From contig CANUEZ040000113.1 in assembly GCA_948099385.1 (NCBI GenBank), positions 11,854,501-11,918,500 on the forward strand: a stretch of DNA of 64,000 nt, read 5' to 3'. Below the pieces are notes generated by a model. That model searched no databases, was not told the DNA's origin, and was given only the letters and a program-made list of their open reading frames with translations. A program made the translations under genes and the position numbers. Shown piece after piece: positions 13,200 through 25,742 of the stretch; within the stretch, counting starts at the first letter, position 1, and every line of letters starts with the position of its first letter. Source of the stretch: Fasciola hepatica. Its lineage: Eukaryota; Platyhelminthes; Trematoda; Plagiorchiida; Fasciolidae.

Positions 13200-14120
13200 A
13201 AACGCTAATAAACATATCCCTGGAAGAAGGGCGAAAAACGAGCTAGTTACGAAATAAAATGACCTTTATTGTTATCGACGAAAACATAAAGTCCATGTAT
13301 GCTTCCAACCATATTCCGAATGGTCTCACGTTCTGTACTATCCCACTAATCAGGAATAGTAGAGTTCAACTAGTGTAGGTGCCGAAGACCACTCCGTCGA
13401 CGTAGACTCACCTCACTAACAGACACTAGACATTTTCAATCGGGTTGAAGTTGGGACTGTGAGCGGGTCAGTCCATGATCTCGAATTATCCCGGTACTCA
13501 GTCGATTTTCCGAATTGATCATGGGCAAGGATTATTTCGATGTTTCGATGTGGGAGTCAGCCGTTTTCTTCCCTTCTTAGACTGGTAGCTGATATTTTAA
13601 ATCTTGAAAAACTGCACCCCAGACCATCACGGAGTCAACACCGGATGAGGTTGCATTTGCGTGCAATTTCCATGCTTTTGCGAATCTTACAGGAGTGGGT
13701 TTAATAGCATTTCGAACCCTGTCAAGCACGTTATCCAGGATAAATCAATTTGTCTGTGTCGTGCCCAAAATCCATGTATATAGATGGCATAGTAGTGAGC
13801 TGACAAACCAGCATGCCAAATTTGGTCACCACAGTTGGTTTAGATCAAAATGAGATGTAGAAAAACAGGTTGGGTTTAATGGCATTTCGTGCACAATATA
13901 GTATTCTCCAAGTATTTTCGCATTGTTTTTTTTTCTTTCCTTTTTTGTGTATCCCGGTTGTCCAATTCAGACAGAGCAGAACCGTATGCAATCGGGTGCA
14001 TCCCCGGGTCACTGTCGCGATTAACAGTGAACAGAGTGGACTCACCAAATAAGCCTTCGTGAAACATCAACGGAAATGCTCGAGGTGGTGGTGGAATCTT
14101 CGGTTGGCTTGATTTCTCCA
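13200..14120 (-). pseudogene. Fossil Tc1-type transposase
   Basis: On the minus strand, a motif of the form D-x-PAHSPNFNPIEN is readable at about 13425-13480 (an in-frame stop replaces the tryptophan usual after D). It matches the last catalytic block of Tc1 transposases, DWPAQSPDLNPIEN in the family. Upstream, SVMVWGAVF is read at about 13605-13640, the conserved block before the second catalytic Asp. The second Asp block is not intact. Farther upstream, 13876-14121 stays open for 81 codons and may cover the region before the catalytic core, but similarity there is weak. Many frameshifts and stops are present; terminal inverted repeats were not found. It begins close to the 3' end of the CR1 copy. 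Confidence 0.65.
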
Positions 14121-14499
14121 CTCTAAAACATCATACAATTCTGCTGACAGCATTGTGACTTGGCGAGTGTGGCCGGCCACTAAATAAGGTCATAGCCACT
14201 TACCTGGCAAGGCTGCCAGAAGAGGAGAATGAACCATACACTTGGCTACTGGCTCATCTGGACCGAAGTTGCTGCATTGCTGGACGAGCTTGGTTGCGCA
14301 AAGACTGAGGTGTATCCTGGAATAGAAAAACCTACTCTGGACTGGACGACCCAGTAGCACAAAAGCATACAACCATACGAGTCTCTACTACTATGATTGA
14401 CTGTTATTCCATGCACACGAATGATGGCTGTCTTATATCAAAAACAAAAAAATTTACACACCGACTCGAGTTCCTTTCAACATACTCCTCGTTTTCGAA
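14121..14499. other. Unassigned stretch before RTE copy 2
   Basis: Possibly the 5' untranslated part of the following RTE copy, since open frames enter the endonuclease from here (14393 onward), but nothing specific is recognisable. Confidence 0.3.
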
Positions 14500-16425
14500 C
14501 CAAACAGGAACTTCGGTTGTCTTTACGAGCCGTAGCGCCCCTGGTGGGAATCCCGGTAATGTACATTCTCTTCCTTCTTCGACTAGCCTCCGAGTTTCAC
14601 CGAACCCGGTACCATCGGCTGATATCCTCCTTCGTCGTCAATCCCCATTCAAACTAGCCACGCCCAATGTGTGGACACTGATGAGCATAGGAAAACAGGT
14701 GGGCTTAGCTCGTACGCCCGAGCCCATCACCACTGATGTGTATTGTATCCAAGAGACTCAAATACAAGACTCCATTTCCATCATCCGATTGATGCTCCCA
14801 TCAGACACTTCTGCGAAGTTTCACTTACTCCTTTCTGAGGGAGCTGAGACCGTGGATTCTGGCCTTGCTGGCTTTGAAGTAGCTCTCGGTGGGAGGACTG
14901 AAGTTAAATCACTAGACTGGATCCCAGTCAACATTCGATTATGCGCAGTGAAACCTACTGATTCGTGCAAGTTAAGTTAAGGATGCAATCGTCGTCTCGG
15001 CGTAAGTGCCCTTTGATGGCCGTCCAGATGCAATCTAAGACATTTTCACCCAAAAGCTGTACTACCTCTTACTGAGGGCAAATCGGGTTGATATCATGAT
15101 TTTAGCAGATCTGACTGCTGGAGTTGGTCGGCTGTCATCGAACGAGGCGGATTTTGGGGGCCCTTTTGGGCTGGATTCTTGTCGCTTGGAAAATGGGGAA
15201 CAACTTCCGGCCCTGTGCTCAGACCATTGCTTGTACCACTCTGTACGAACTTCAGACGTTCAAACCACCAGTACACCACGTGGCGTCCGTCCTCTTTGAG
15301 TAAGCAGCCATAAGCCACAAATGGCTGGGTTGTATACAAGACCATCGCTCGTACTTGAGCACACCTCTTGATTCCGACTAAGCACTGGTTTGCACTAAGC
15401 TGTTTATGTGCTTCGGTGGGTACTCCGAAAATATTCTTCAAAGAAAGTAAGACTGCGACAAACTTTCCGAATCATCTGACCTATCTGCCTCTCAAAATGC
15501 GCTAGCTGACAAGCTATCTGTGACCTCACCTGGTAACATCATCTAACACTGGTAGTTTATCTAGAAAGCTCTACACTTCGCTGGCCTTTTGGGTTGTGGC
15601 CTGTCTCGTCGTATGGCGAGCTCCTGGATTTATGCTGAATTCCCTAGCCTTCTCGAAGCAAGCCAGTTGATCCCAGCTGGGAACGAGTACAGTGGAACAC
15701 GGCTCGTAATGAGACTTGCATTTAGCGCCAGTCTTCGTCGCGACCCCGAAATCTGGTGATTGCAACGTGCATCAGAGTTGGAACGTGTTTTTGTCATCAG
15801 AAGTTCCAGCAAGCTGTTTTATCTCATCCAAGTCATAGACAGGATGCCAGCAGGACTGAGCGGAAGCATATGTGAAGCTGTCAGTTCACCAATTCACAAT
15901 CAGCAACGGTATCTCGAAAGCTGACGAGAGCAATTTCAGACACTACTTGGCTAGCCACTAGTGTCAGTCTCCTTAACTGATCTTCCGGCACATCCCGTGG
16001 TCTTGGATATTGTTAATTCATAGATAGAGTACCAATGAAGCATAAGTCCGTCCTCAAAGAATGATATCCTCACATTTCAGGGCCCACGGCCGGCTTTTTT
16101 CCCCTTCCTGGCTTCTAATGGAGTATGGCAATGTTGTCCTGTATCCCTATTTCTTTCCAACTTTTGCCATACAGGATGTTCTATGGGATGCCTTGTCTGG
16201 TCTTCCGAGCGGTAGAGATGAACTTCTCCCAGGGAACAGAGCTTTCGACTTGGAATATGCAGATGACTTCGCCTTACTCCCTGGCAATGTGCGGGTAACA
16301 CAACACGCACAGAGCCGCATGGAGATTGAGGTATCCAGATAGGGAAGGCACTGCGCCTTCCAAGTGCAAAGTGCAAATGTTACCAATCCAAAGGGAAAGA
16401 CCAAAAGAAAGGACGGTGATGGTGA
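14500..16425 (+). mobile_element. RTE-type LINE copy 2, endonuclease plus YADD remnant
   Basis: The APE-type endonuclease is readable from about 14660 (NVWTLMSIGKQ, then DVYCIQETQIQD, then LDWIPVNIRLCAVK near 14917-14951). It continues near 15096-15299 with VGRLSSNEADFGGPFGLDS and NGEQLPALCSDH, the RTE block around the catalytic D and N residues. A polymerase remnant follows at 16061-16342 with DLEYADDFALL (YADD, motif C), then APSKCKV in a shifted frame at about 16351-16371. Much of the fingers and palm is deleted between about 15450 and 16060. The copy ends abruptly where the GAT array begins; the usual RTE C-terminus and 3' tail are absent. Not functional. Confidence 0.75.
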
Positions 16426-16441
16426 TGATGATGTTGTAGAC

Positions 16442-17098
<657 letters not shown>

Positions 17099-18209
17099 TT
17101 GATTAATGAGTTCAATGGCGTTGGCGGTCCTTTTGGGAGTTGCTGATAAGTTGTTCTAGTTTCCGAACGGGTCACATTGCAGACAGTCATGACTACGAAC
17201 CGATCAAATAATATTTTCATGAATACGATCATTATATTCACCGGGACCGTCTTCATCCTCATAAGCATCGTCATCGGATCATTGTTAATTTATTCCTTTC
17301 ATTTGAAAGTTACTCGTTTTCACCTGACAACCTTCGCAGATCCCTTATTTGTCAGGTTTTATTGCATCACCCAAATCTACGACGGATTTGTGCTGATCCT
17401 TCGTCTAACCTTTTCACCCGATTCAGCTTGAGCTAAATTTTCCCGATACTTTTTCACGAACCGATGTTTGTCATTTCGAGAAGCTTTCTGTTCTCACCCT
17501 TCTGCTCATTTTCATGATCAGTAATAATTGAACCTACATGTTCTCCGATGTCTGCATGTTAATCTATCTGGTGGTATCTGAGCACATGGAGTCAATGTTT
17601 CCTCAGGGAATTTGTTGCTTACCTTTATTGCGGAACCGGTGACAAATAGTACCGTCCAATAAACTATGGTGTATAAGTTCAACTCTCACCCACGTCCAAT
17701 TGGAGTGGTAAGTGGCTCCTCTGTCACTCAACTTTGCTCCTTCCGGTCATTCCAGAAAAATGGTAGCCTTCCAAAATTGGGTGTCCGTGACATATTCCGG
17801 ACCGTAGTAGATAGGGGACCATATAACAGACGAAAGCAGTAGTGTGCCTGATTAACAAACAGCAATAGGTTCGACGAGACCTGGTGTCACTTTAAATTAC
17901 AAAAACAAGTTTCTAAATTGGATATTGAAGTGTTTTACTAGAGACATATTTCTCAAACGACACGGAGAGCAATTATCCTGGAAAGAAATGCACCATCACT
18001 ACTACCACGTACATCTGAGCTCAGGCGATTACAACTTCGATGGAATCTGATGTTTTTCACAACAAAGGTTTCGTTTTTCTACCGATTCTAGTGTTTCAGT
18101 GTGCACACAAATTGCGCAACTTATTTTGCGCAACTGACCAGATTGACGAAAACGCCAACACCGACCGAAAATTCTCAGTCGAATGCGAACAAGATAAACT
18201 TACCGCACT
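17099..18209. other. Unassigned stretch
   Basis: A hydrophobic 84-codon frame (17177-17431, +) includes one predicted membrane-like segment but no known family. Nothing else is supported. Confidence 0.4.
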
Positions 18210-18272
18210 ATGTGTGTGTGTACACGTGTGTGTGTATATGTGTGTGTGTGTATATATGTATATGTGTGTGTG
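18210..18272 (+). repeat. GT/TA compound microsatellite
   Basis: Runs of TG with interspersed TATATG units. Confidence 0.9.
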
Positions 18273-19063
18273 ATCTGAAGCCAAGCTGAAACGAAACATG
18301 AGACTGATTTGAACTGTGAACCCATTCAGGGAACTTTTTACTACTGATTTGTTAAAAACATGGATAATTAACGTGAGAAACTGGAACCCGAAATGAAGTA
18401 GTTTCGTTACATAATGATCTCAAACTCGGTTGAAAAAATACCAGGTGGCCGGAACGAGAAAGTGGAAAGTCTGAATAAACCATGTTCGGTTCGGCCCAAT
18501 TCTTTCAGAACAATAGTTAGTCTTGCACTGGTTTCGGTGGTCCCGGTTGCTATCGCTCAGTGGGAACCCCAATAGGAAATTTATAAAAAAAAAACTAAAA
18601 TTACGAATAAGGTGACGGGAAATGCTAACAGCAGTGTCAAGGCAATAAAGAAAGTGTGTGATTACTACTGATCGCAACACCTAGACTTGTATTGTGATAT
18701 CTGTGGTCATTGAGTGATGAGTCTGTTGTACCCCATCCAGGATACCTAACACGTCTTACGTACACAAGTTCGCCAGTAAGCTTTTTCATGCCTTTCATCT
18801 AATAGGGACCGACAATCCTTGTTCAAAATCTAACCACTAATACGCTTTAGCGGATACACATGCCTAATAATTCTACCGGGAGGAAAGCACAACACCTTTT
18901 TTATTTAAATCCTTTTGTTGTATACCAGTAGTAAAATATTTCAGGAAGAGGACCGTGATCAGTTTAAAGGCTGCATTTGGGTAGGTGACCGAGGGTGGTG
19001 TGAGGATTTGAGCTTGGAATAGAAGGGCCAGAATTTCACTGTGATAACTGTTTGACCACCTGC
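18273..19063. other. Unassigned stretch
   Basis: No recognisable gene or repeat; short open frames only. Confidence 0.4.
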
Positions 19064-19345
19064 GGTGATTCAACCGCTGTCACACGTGATATGGCCAGGT
19101 AAAGCTTCGTAGCTACGCACGCGGATGAGTCTCAACCAATCAGGAACATCGAGGACAGGGACGAAAAAAGCTCCCTGTGATTGGTAAACTTCTAATCTAC
19201 CAATTATTTCCTCCGACTTAACGTATTTATACAAACCAGTTCAGCAATACAATTGACGTGCTATTTCACAGTCTTAGTGTTCCTGCTACTTTGGTTCGTG
19301 TAGTTCTATTGGGGGCAATTTCAATACGTTCTATCAGTTCAAATC
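19064..19345 (+). mobile_element. LTR family A, copy 1 (fragment or solo)
   Basis: Aligns with 24710-24988 (+), 38720-38919 (+, partial) and the minus strand of 52198-52462. All share an ordered promoter: CAACCAATCAG, then a GGACAG block, then CTGTGATTGGTAAAC, then TATTTATACAAACCAG, then ATACGTTCTATCAGTTC near the end. The minus-strand copy at 52 kb lies directly in front of a gypsy gag remnant, which identifies the family as a gypsy-type LTR. Exact ends and target duplication were not established. Confidence 0.7.
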
Positions 19346-19834
19346 ATAGTGATTACTACACCACTGCCCAACCGCCGCAACCTGCCGAAGTTCAGTGCTT
19401 GCTCTAGAGACCAACATGTACCCTTAAACCCGAAATCTGACTTCAGAGTTGCTGATACGGTGATCCCATCAGATTTGAGCAATGCTACGATGGAATAGAT
19501 CACCAGATACCGACAGAATTCGTACATCATCCACCCACAGTGGCCATCTTTATGTATTCCTATTTGTATTTGTATGGTAGAAGCATACAAGCGACGGGAC
19601 GACATTTCAGCCACTACATGTAATAATAAAACACAAAAACCAAGCATGACATAGCAAATGGCAAAATATTTGGATAGATACCTGTAGATAAGCTCCAACT
19701 AGAGTGTGCGTCAATAAGCGAGAAGGTGAAAGGTAACTAAGTTAGTTATAAATTTTTGTAATTATAGCAGCAAGAAACCACGAAATGTACGGATGATACA
19801 AAAAGATTGACTGTAACACTGTTGTATCTCCCAC
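19346..19834. other. Unassigned stretch after LTR copy
   Basis: A 119-codon frame on the minus strand (19339-19698) has no recognised domain. I could not find gag-like sequence here, so the LTR may be solo. Confidence 0.35.
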
Positions 19835-21755
19835 TTCTTTTTTTGTAACTATTTTTTGTTGCGGTGGCTCCATGCTTGATTCAAAGCCGGTGTAAAAATA
19901 TAAATAATAAAATATACAGCCTTTAAAACCCCAGCCACATGGATAGTAGAGGAGTGTTTGTATTTATTCGTTCTGGAGTAAAGATACCAGAATGCAGAAC
20001 TGGTGGATGAATGGGAACGACAATAGGACGAGTCTCTGTGTAACGGATGAGTAGGGTTCCGGAGTATTTTGTGGGCTAGGATTAAGCTAGACTGGATATG
20101 CCGATCAACGAGTTCAGTCAAAAGGGTGCCAATGGTGTTAGACGAGACGCGAATTGTGATTACCAAGATACGATACAGAGCTTTAAAGTCGTGTTTCAGA
20201 AGGCTGGGTAAAATTGCAGGGGAACAGTAAAGTAGGATAGGAAGAACACATTGGAAGTCGAATTTGGAAATGGATGACGGATTTTGAGTTTCAGTGTTGG
20301 AAAAAAGAAACGTCACAGTTTTCCAACACATTTTTTTGAATGTAAGTTGTTCATCGTAGATTATTATCTAAGCTCACTCCCAAGTAATTTACGCAGCCCA
20401 CTTAGGATGGGAAATTGGAATTAAGGGAAACAGAATTTGGGAAAGCGGAGCGGACATTGGTAAACACACATTCAAGGCACTTGAAAGGATTTGTAGTGAA
20501 AAGGCAGACTTAGAGTGACTGCAAACACATTTATTAGTAAACTGAACGATAAAACATGTACACGAAAGGACTGCATGCGCATGTGTGCGAGTCAGTAGAG
20601 TCAGCTGACTACGGATCGATACGTGGGCGAAGCAACCGTGCTTGGATGACGCAGCGGAGATAGGAGAGGGTTCAAACTGGTGGAGTGTCCGGACTGAGGT
20701 ATGGCGTAAAAATCAATATACGCTCTACAGGTTCTGTTTTAAACCAGATCGGGTAGGAAAATGTTCTATTTGAGACTGATATTCACTGAAGTTTCTGAAG
20801 TGGAAGAGTTCGGATATAACTTGACAAAGAATAACTTCACCAGCCTACTTAAATATTAAAGACGCTGAAGAAACTGGTAGGTCACTGGTATACGTGGAAA
20901 ATAAGAAAGGGGATAACACAGCATCCTGAAGTGCTCCAGAATGGTTGAAAAGGGTTTGAAATACTTGTGTCTTATCTTGGCCTTCTACATTATAATGTAA
21001 GGGTAGTTAGAAAGCCACTTTGGAATTTGTAAGGAGCAGTTGAAAGCTTCAAGCTTTTAAAGAAGAAGAAAAGAACTCTGTACTGGATCAAGGACCGAGG
21101 AATAATCAAGAAACACCCCAAATGGATCTGAAGGATCTGTCTAGGGATTTAGTATTGGAGTGAACTAATGAGGCTGCGGAATCAAGTGTTGATCTTTTTG
21201 GTTTGTATGCAAACTGACAAGGATCGGAAGGTAGATTCAGGTGGATTTGAAGAAGATCAAGTATAGACTTCTCAGTAAGTTTTAGTGCTACTAATGCAGG
21301 TGCTATCGAGCGAAAAAGTTTTCTGTGTCAGTAGTGTTGGGGCGCTTAGGAAACAGAATAATGTTGACTGGTTGCCATGACCCAAGGATTGAACATTTGG
21401 ATAGATATTCATTCAACGTGATTGCCATGGGTTCCGTTAGATGGATAGCCTCATGCCCGAAAATTGAAGGGGAAAAGCCATCCGGACCTATTAAAGTCAA
21501 ACCTTGAGACCTGGGGATTTTAAGTCTGTCGGATATAGACAAAAGCTCAAAGTCTGTACCAACATAGATAGAATACAAAGGAGAACAGTCACAGAAGAGA
21601 TGGATAAAATTAGCATTGGGAGTGGGGTGGGCTGAATCGGTGTCATCTTTGCGGGCTTTGATGTTCTGACCACGAAGTCACTTTGTACCGTGTAACAGAA
21701 CTTTGGGATTCTTGCTTCTCAGAAAATGTTGGGCCAACGACGGATCCCATCCTTT
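19835..21755 (-). mobile_element. CR1-type LINE copy 2, decayed
   Basis: On the minus strand 21303-21578 gives the polymerase start (GPDGFSPSIFGHEAI; KCSILGSWQPVNIILFPK), which matches the CR1 block at 58410-58631. Toward its 3' end, 19849-20331 gives QCVLPILLYCSPAILPSL and the C-terminal RNPTHPLHRD segment. The 3' part matches 57440-58100. It has many stops and frameshifts and no recognisable endonuclease, so it is 5' truncated near 21755. Confidence 0.75.
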
Positions 21756-22164
21756 TTACTCTGTCTCTCAAGTCAAATCAGGTCTTTAGTTGCTCTGTGC
21801 ACTCAAAACGGTAAACTTTCAGTCTTTTACACCATTTCTGTGGATAAGATAATGCAGTATATGCACACTTTCAACACAGGAAAAAAGACTAAAAACGGAT
21901 TAATGTTCGACTTCCAGGCTGTTTCTTATTTCTCACAGAACCTTCTTCCGATCAACAAATAGACGAGCGAGATAAGACAAAACAGAATTAACACGGGCGG
22001 AAATGCGAGTAAACAGAAGTGTGAAGTTTGAGCGTGTGGAGGATGCAGATACAGCCTTTGTAAGTTCATTGTGTAGAACATGATGACAGTCAGAAAGAAA
22101 TGTGGAAGTGAAACTATCACGAGCACAGACGTGTTTGTCCTCATGGTGGTGTCAACACGTGTAA
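21756..22164. other. Unassigned stretch between CR1 copies
   Basis: No motif recognised; short open frames on both strands. Confidence 0.35.
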
Positions 22165-24640
22165 CTCTAGATATCCCGCTACATCTAGAAATGTGTTTTA
22201 CGAATCACACGATCGAATAAAAGCCCTTTTTCAGCAAGTCAGTAAAGATTACTCGGGAACAGTAAAGCCGGTGGGAAATAAAGCAAGAAGTTGGAAGTTA
22301 TGAAATGTCTTCATGAGGTACGAAGAGTATACGTAGTCTGAGAGAGAAAAAAGATAGCTTTCTAACTTTGCAAAACACATCACTGACGTGCAAAACTACA
22401 ACAGATTATGGGCAAGTAAAACATCCAGGTATTTGACTGTGGATGATGATGAAACTTTCCGTTGGGTACAGAAAAGAGAGGAAGTTGGCTCCCTCTATGA
22501 TACATAAAATAATACATCGTGAAATTTAGATGCATTCAAATTTAGGAAACGGAAACAGGACCAATTTACAGCATCGTCTAGTCTGCTCTGAATTATGGGA
22601 GTGACCTCTGTTCTAGAATGCTCACACCCAGAAACAATGTTGCCCGGACTTTAACATGAAATAAATAAATGTGAAACAGGTACGTGTTTGAGGTACAAGG
22701 AAATGAACCAAGGGGAAAAGATAGCTACCTGTAATACACCAGAATTGACAGGAGGTGGAGATTATGTCATTCCAATAAAGGATGTAAACTGAGTCCGGTT
22801 AGTGAAATAGCCAAGAATCGGTCTGAGAAAGCTCTGATCGACTCCTGATCCGGATAACAGATTGAGCCAAACTGACCTGTTCAGACTGCCGAAGGCACTT
22901 TTGTAGTCTAGCCATAGCATCCTAACCAATTTACGTTTTTCCTATCCAAACAGTCCACCAAAACTTAACCACGTAGGATATGGCGTCAAGGGTGAATCGG
23001 GACGATCTATATGCAAATAGATAGACTTCTCCCACAGCGCTCTCAGTGACAATATGTGGTAGCCAAATTTTTTCCAACTCCTTATGCATCACAGACGTGC
23101 ATGCAACATGGCGGACAGTCGTCATCTATGCACTTCTCCATACCATGGGATTCATACCGCTTTTCAGACAAAAATTGGAAATATCTGCCAAGGGATCCGA
23201 CAGGGCATCGGCGAACACTTTCAGGACAACAGAGGATAAGTCAACGGGACCTGAAGTTTTCTTGGTCTTCAGTGTACTTAAATGCCTCCAAACAGCCTTG
23301 AGCTTGATTTGAAGAGATTCAGTAGTTCTGCTACTGACAGGCAAACAAATATCCTAAGGCGGAAAACCAAAATCCTGGTTGTTTTTCGACGTCCACGGAA
23401 CCGTTCTCGTTCCTTGAATCATTGCCACAAAGCTTTTTTATAGCACGCCACGTGTCAAGATAATTTGAGTTTCCCGGGACGGTATCTGTCTATAGCTTAT
23501 TCGGACGTTGAATTTCCGATTCAGTCGACTAAGTTGTCCGCTTTACTTGGGACTTTCCCCGCCTTTGTAGGCCTGTTCTTCCTCCCTACATAGTTGTCTG
23601 AGTAAAGGAAAGGTGTGATTAGTGTTTGACTTCCTAACCTCGGCAAGATTTTTAGGCTCGTTCCTCTTGCTTCTGAGAGACTTTGGTAGTGGAGAGGCCA
23701 CCGTACCACTGGATGCGGAGTATCAATCAGGTAACAGAGGCTAGTGATATTATTAAGAGTATCAGTTAGGAGTTCAGAAACTCGGAAGAGTGAACAGGAG
23801 GAAAACCATGAAAGGGCAGTGCCAATAGTTGCGCTCAATAGGGAGATTTTGCCGGGCGAAAAGCTTCGAATGTGAAATTATACCTGATTCGTTTCGGTGA
23901 AGAATGTACGAGCATTAGGTGAATACGTTTTAGGCCCCAGAAGAAGTAAGCTATGATGGCTTGCAGAAATAGGTGCTTTCAATCTAAGGGAGCATAACTG
24001 AGGGTGACTGGTAATTACTTTGTACAACACAGAATTTGCTCCCGGGGGGATATACTGTTGTTGTGTCGGTATGCAAACCTCTGGATTATCCCCAGTCAGT
24101 GATTCCTCGATCGTCCACTGCAAAACGAAAAAGTAACCACGACCAACTGAGGCGACTATTTTCAATTGTAACCACAAATGAACACTTTGTACAGCATGAG
24201 GCAACGAAAGCAGGGACAGATATGATGTCGTTATTAATTGCCAGGCTTGGGGCGCAGATATGATTGGTTAAGTCGCATCACAGTATGTCAGAAGTCTAAT
24301 TGACTGACGGGTTGGTATGAAGGGTAGCCAGTAGGTTGTCTGTCAGTGGTCCATATGAACAGTGACGTGTGATAGACTGATTGGTTCATGGGCTCACGAG
24401 TCATGATTGCACTGCCATGTAGGATATGCGGGCCTTTTCATTGGTTCGTGTTCACCAAGCAACCTGCCCGTGGGTTGGAAGTGTGTGGACTGCAGCCTCG
24501 CTGATGACGTGTTTTCAGGGAGATTTCCGGCTCCCTGAAAACTGTCATCTCAATCCGAAATAAAGTAGTAGACATGGGCTAGCACGATTGAAATCATCAA
24601 TATTAACAAGTAGATTTTCTTTCGACGGAGAAACTAGAAA
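22165..24640 (-). mobile_element. CR1-type LINE copy 3, decayed
   Basis: On the minus strand, an endonuclease remnant is read near 24575-24615 (LVNIDDFNRASP), where family members have GDFN. The end of the domain lies at about 23880-24070 (PPGANSVLYKVITSHPQLCSLRLKAPISAS, read in two parts). The polymerase start is at 23126-23344 (KTSGPVDLSSVVLK) and the template-grip block is near 22950-23060 (FAYRSSRFTLDAISYVV). A thumb remnant extends to about 22200. Stops and frameshifts are frequent. The interval 24110-24560 does not fit the CR1 pattern and carries CCAAT boxes and a strong hairpin; it may be another insertion. Confidence 0.7.
24504..24549. other. Strong stem-loop
   Basis: GTTTTCAGGGAG (24511-24522) pairs perfectly with CTCCCTGAAAAC (24531-24542) around an 8-base loop, and GATGAC/GTCATC extend the stem past a small internal bulge, giving about 18 paired positions. 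Confidence 0.8.
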
Positions 24641-24709
24641 TCGCATAAGCACATCTTAGAAAGAACTGATTCTGACTGTGAGCAAATGGGGCCTATATAC
24701 TCACACGGT

Positions 24710-24988
24710 GATTCAGTAGGCATAATACGTGACATGACTGGGTATGGCTTCGTGGCTACCTCCACCGAGGAGCTTCAACCAATCAGGATCGCCGAGGACA
24801 GGCACTGCGAAGTTCACTGTGATTGGTAAACTTCTAATCTGCGAATTGTTTTCTTTAATTCATTTTATTTATACAATCCAGTTCTGCAATACAATTAAAA
24901 TGCTACTGAGCATCTTTGGTCTTACTGGTAATTTGGTCTTCATAGTTCCGGGCGGGAGTGATTTCAGAACGTCCTATCAGTTCGGGTA
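24710..24988 (+). mobile_element. LTR family A, copy 2 (fragment or solo)
   Basis: Matches copy 1 at 19064-19345 over its length, including CAACCAATCAGGATCGCCGA, CTGTGATTGGTAAACTTCTA, TTTATACAATCCAGTTCTGC and CGTCCTATCAGTTC. It has the same orientation as copy 1, about 5.6 kb downstream. The DNA between them is CR1 sequence on the other strand, so the pair should not be taken as one intact LTR element. Confidence 0.7.
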
Positions 24989-25694
24989 TTGCGAATACTA
25001 CATGTTTGCTATAATTGTATTCCAAAGACGTGCAAGTTTGGAAAACTGTCGGTGGTGTCTGAAGAATACTTGGAAACAACAGCGGAATTGCTGCTTCAAG
25101 ATAAGTTGATGTAGATCGCAATTCCGACTCTATATTTCTTCCAGTTGAGTAAACTATCTTACCGGTAGCACTGAAATACACCTATGCGTACCAATGGTCG
25201 TCATCATTCTCATTCAGCCAAGATTCCTGGACACAAGCTGCACAAGAATGAAAATGAGTTGGTGTATTCAGATTGTGCATTAGATCCGAGATCTTTGAAA
25301 AGTGTTAATGAACGTTCTCACTATTCACGGAGGGCAGTCATCTTAGCCGGAGGGGTGTAGATAAGAGCAGCTTACCACCCTACTCGTCTAGGTTTCTTGG
25401 TCCAAATTCGACTTTCATCAACCGCAAGCACTTGTGAGTCACATGACACACGCACAAAGCATCATGTAACATTTCCAGTCGAGAATAGAAACGTCGGGTG
25501 TGCATGATTATCTCAAGGAGGATGACTCGGAATTACCGAGTGACGGCAGGAGAAAGTCTTAGCCCAGTCAATCGGAGAGGGCGCTTATCTTTTCCTCCTC
25601 TTTTTCCACTGTGTATCCCTTTTACCGCCTCATATACCAACTGACATGTTTCACCCCCGCGATTGACAAGAATAAACGAAATGCTTGCATCAGT

Positions 25695-25696
<2 letters not shown>
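24989..25696. other. Unassigned stretch
   Basis: Nothing supported on either strand. Confidence 0.4.

Positions 25697-25738
<42 letters not shown>
25697..25738. repeat. AT microsatellite
   Basis: Uninterrupted (AT)n of about 42 bp. Confidence 0.95.

Positions 25739-25742
<4 letters not shown>

Noticed and set aside
24500..24545. Possible hammerhead ribozyme core (CTGATGA followed later by GAAA)
   Set aside because: The GAAA lies inside the perfect stem and the CTGATGA bases take part in the extended pairing, so the hammerhead three-stem core cannot form.
19064..24988. Two same-strand LTRs taken as one complete gypsy retrotransposon
   Set aside because: The inner 5.3 kb is CR1 sequence on the opposite strand with no gag, pol, primer-binding site or polypurine tract that I can see.
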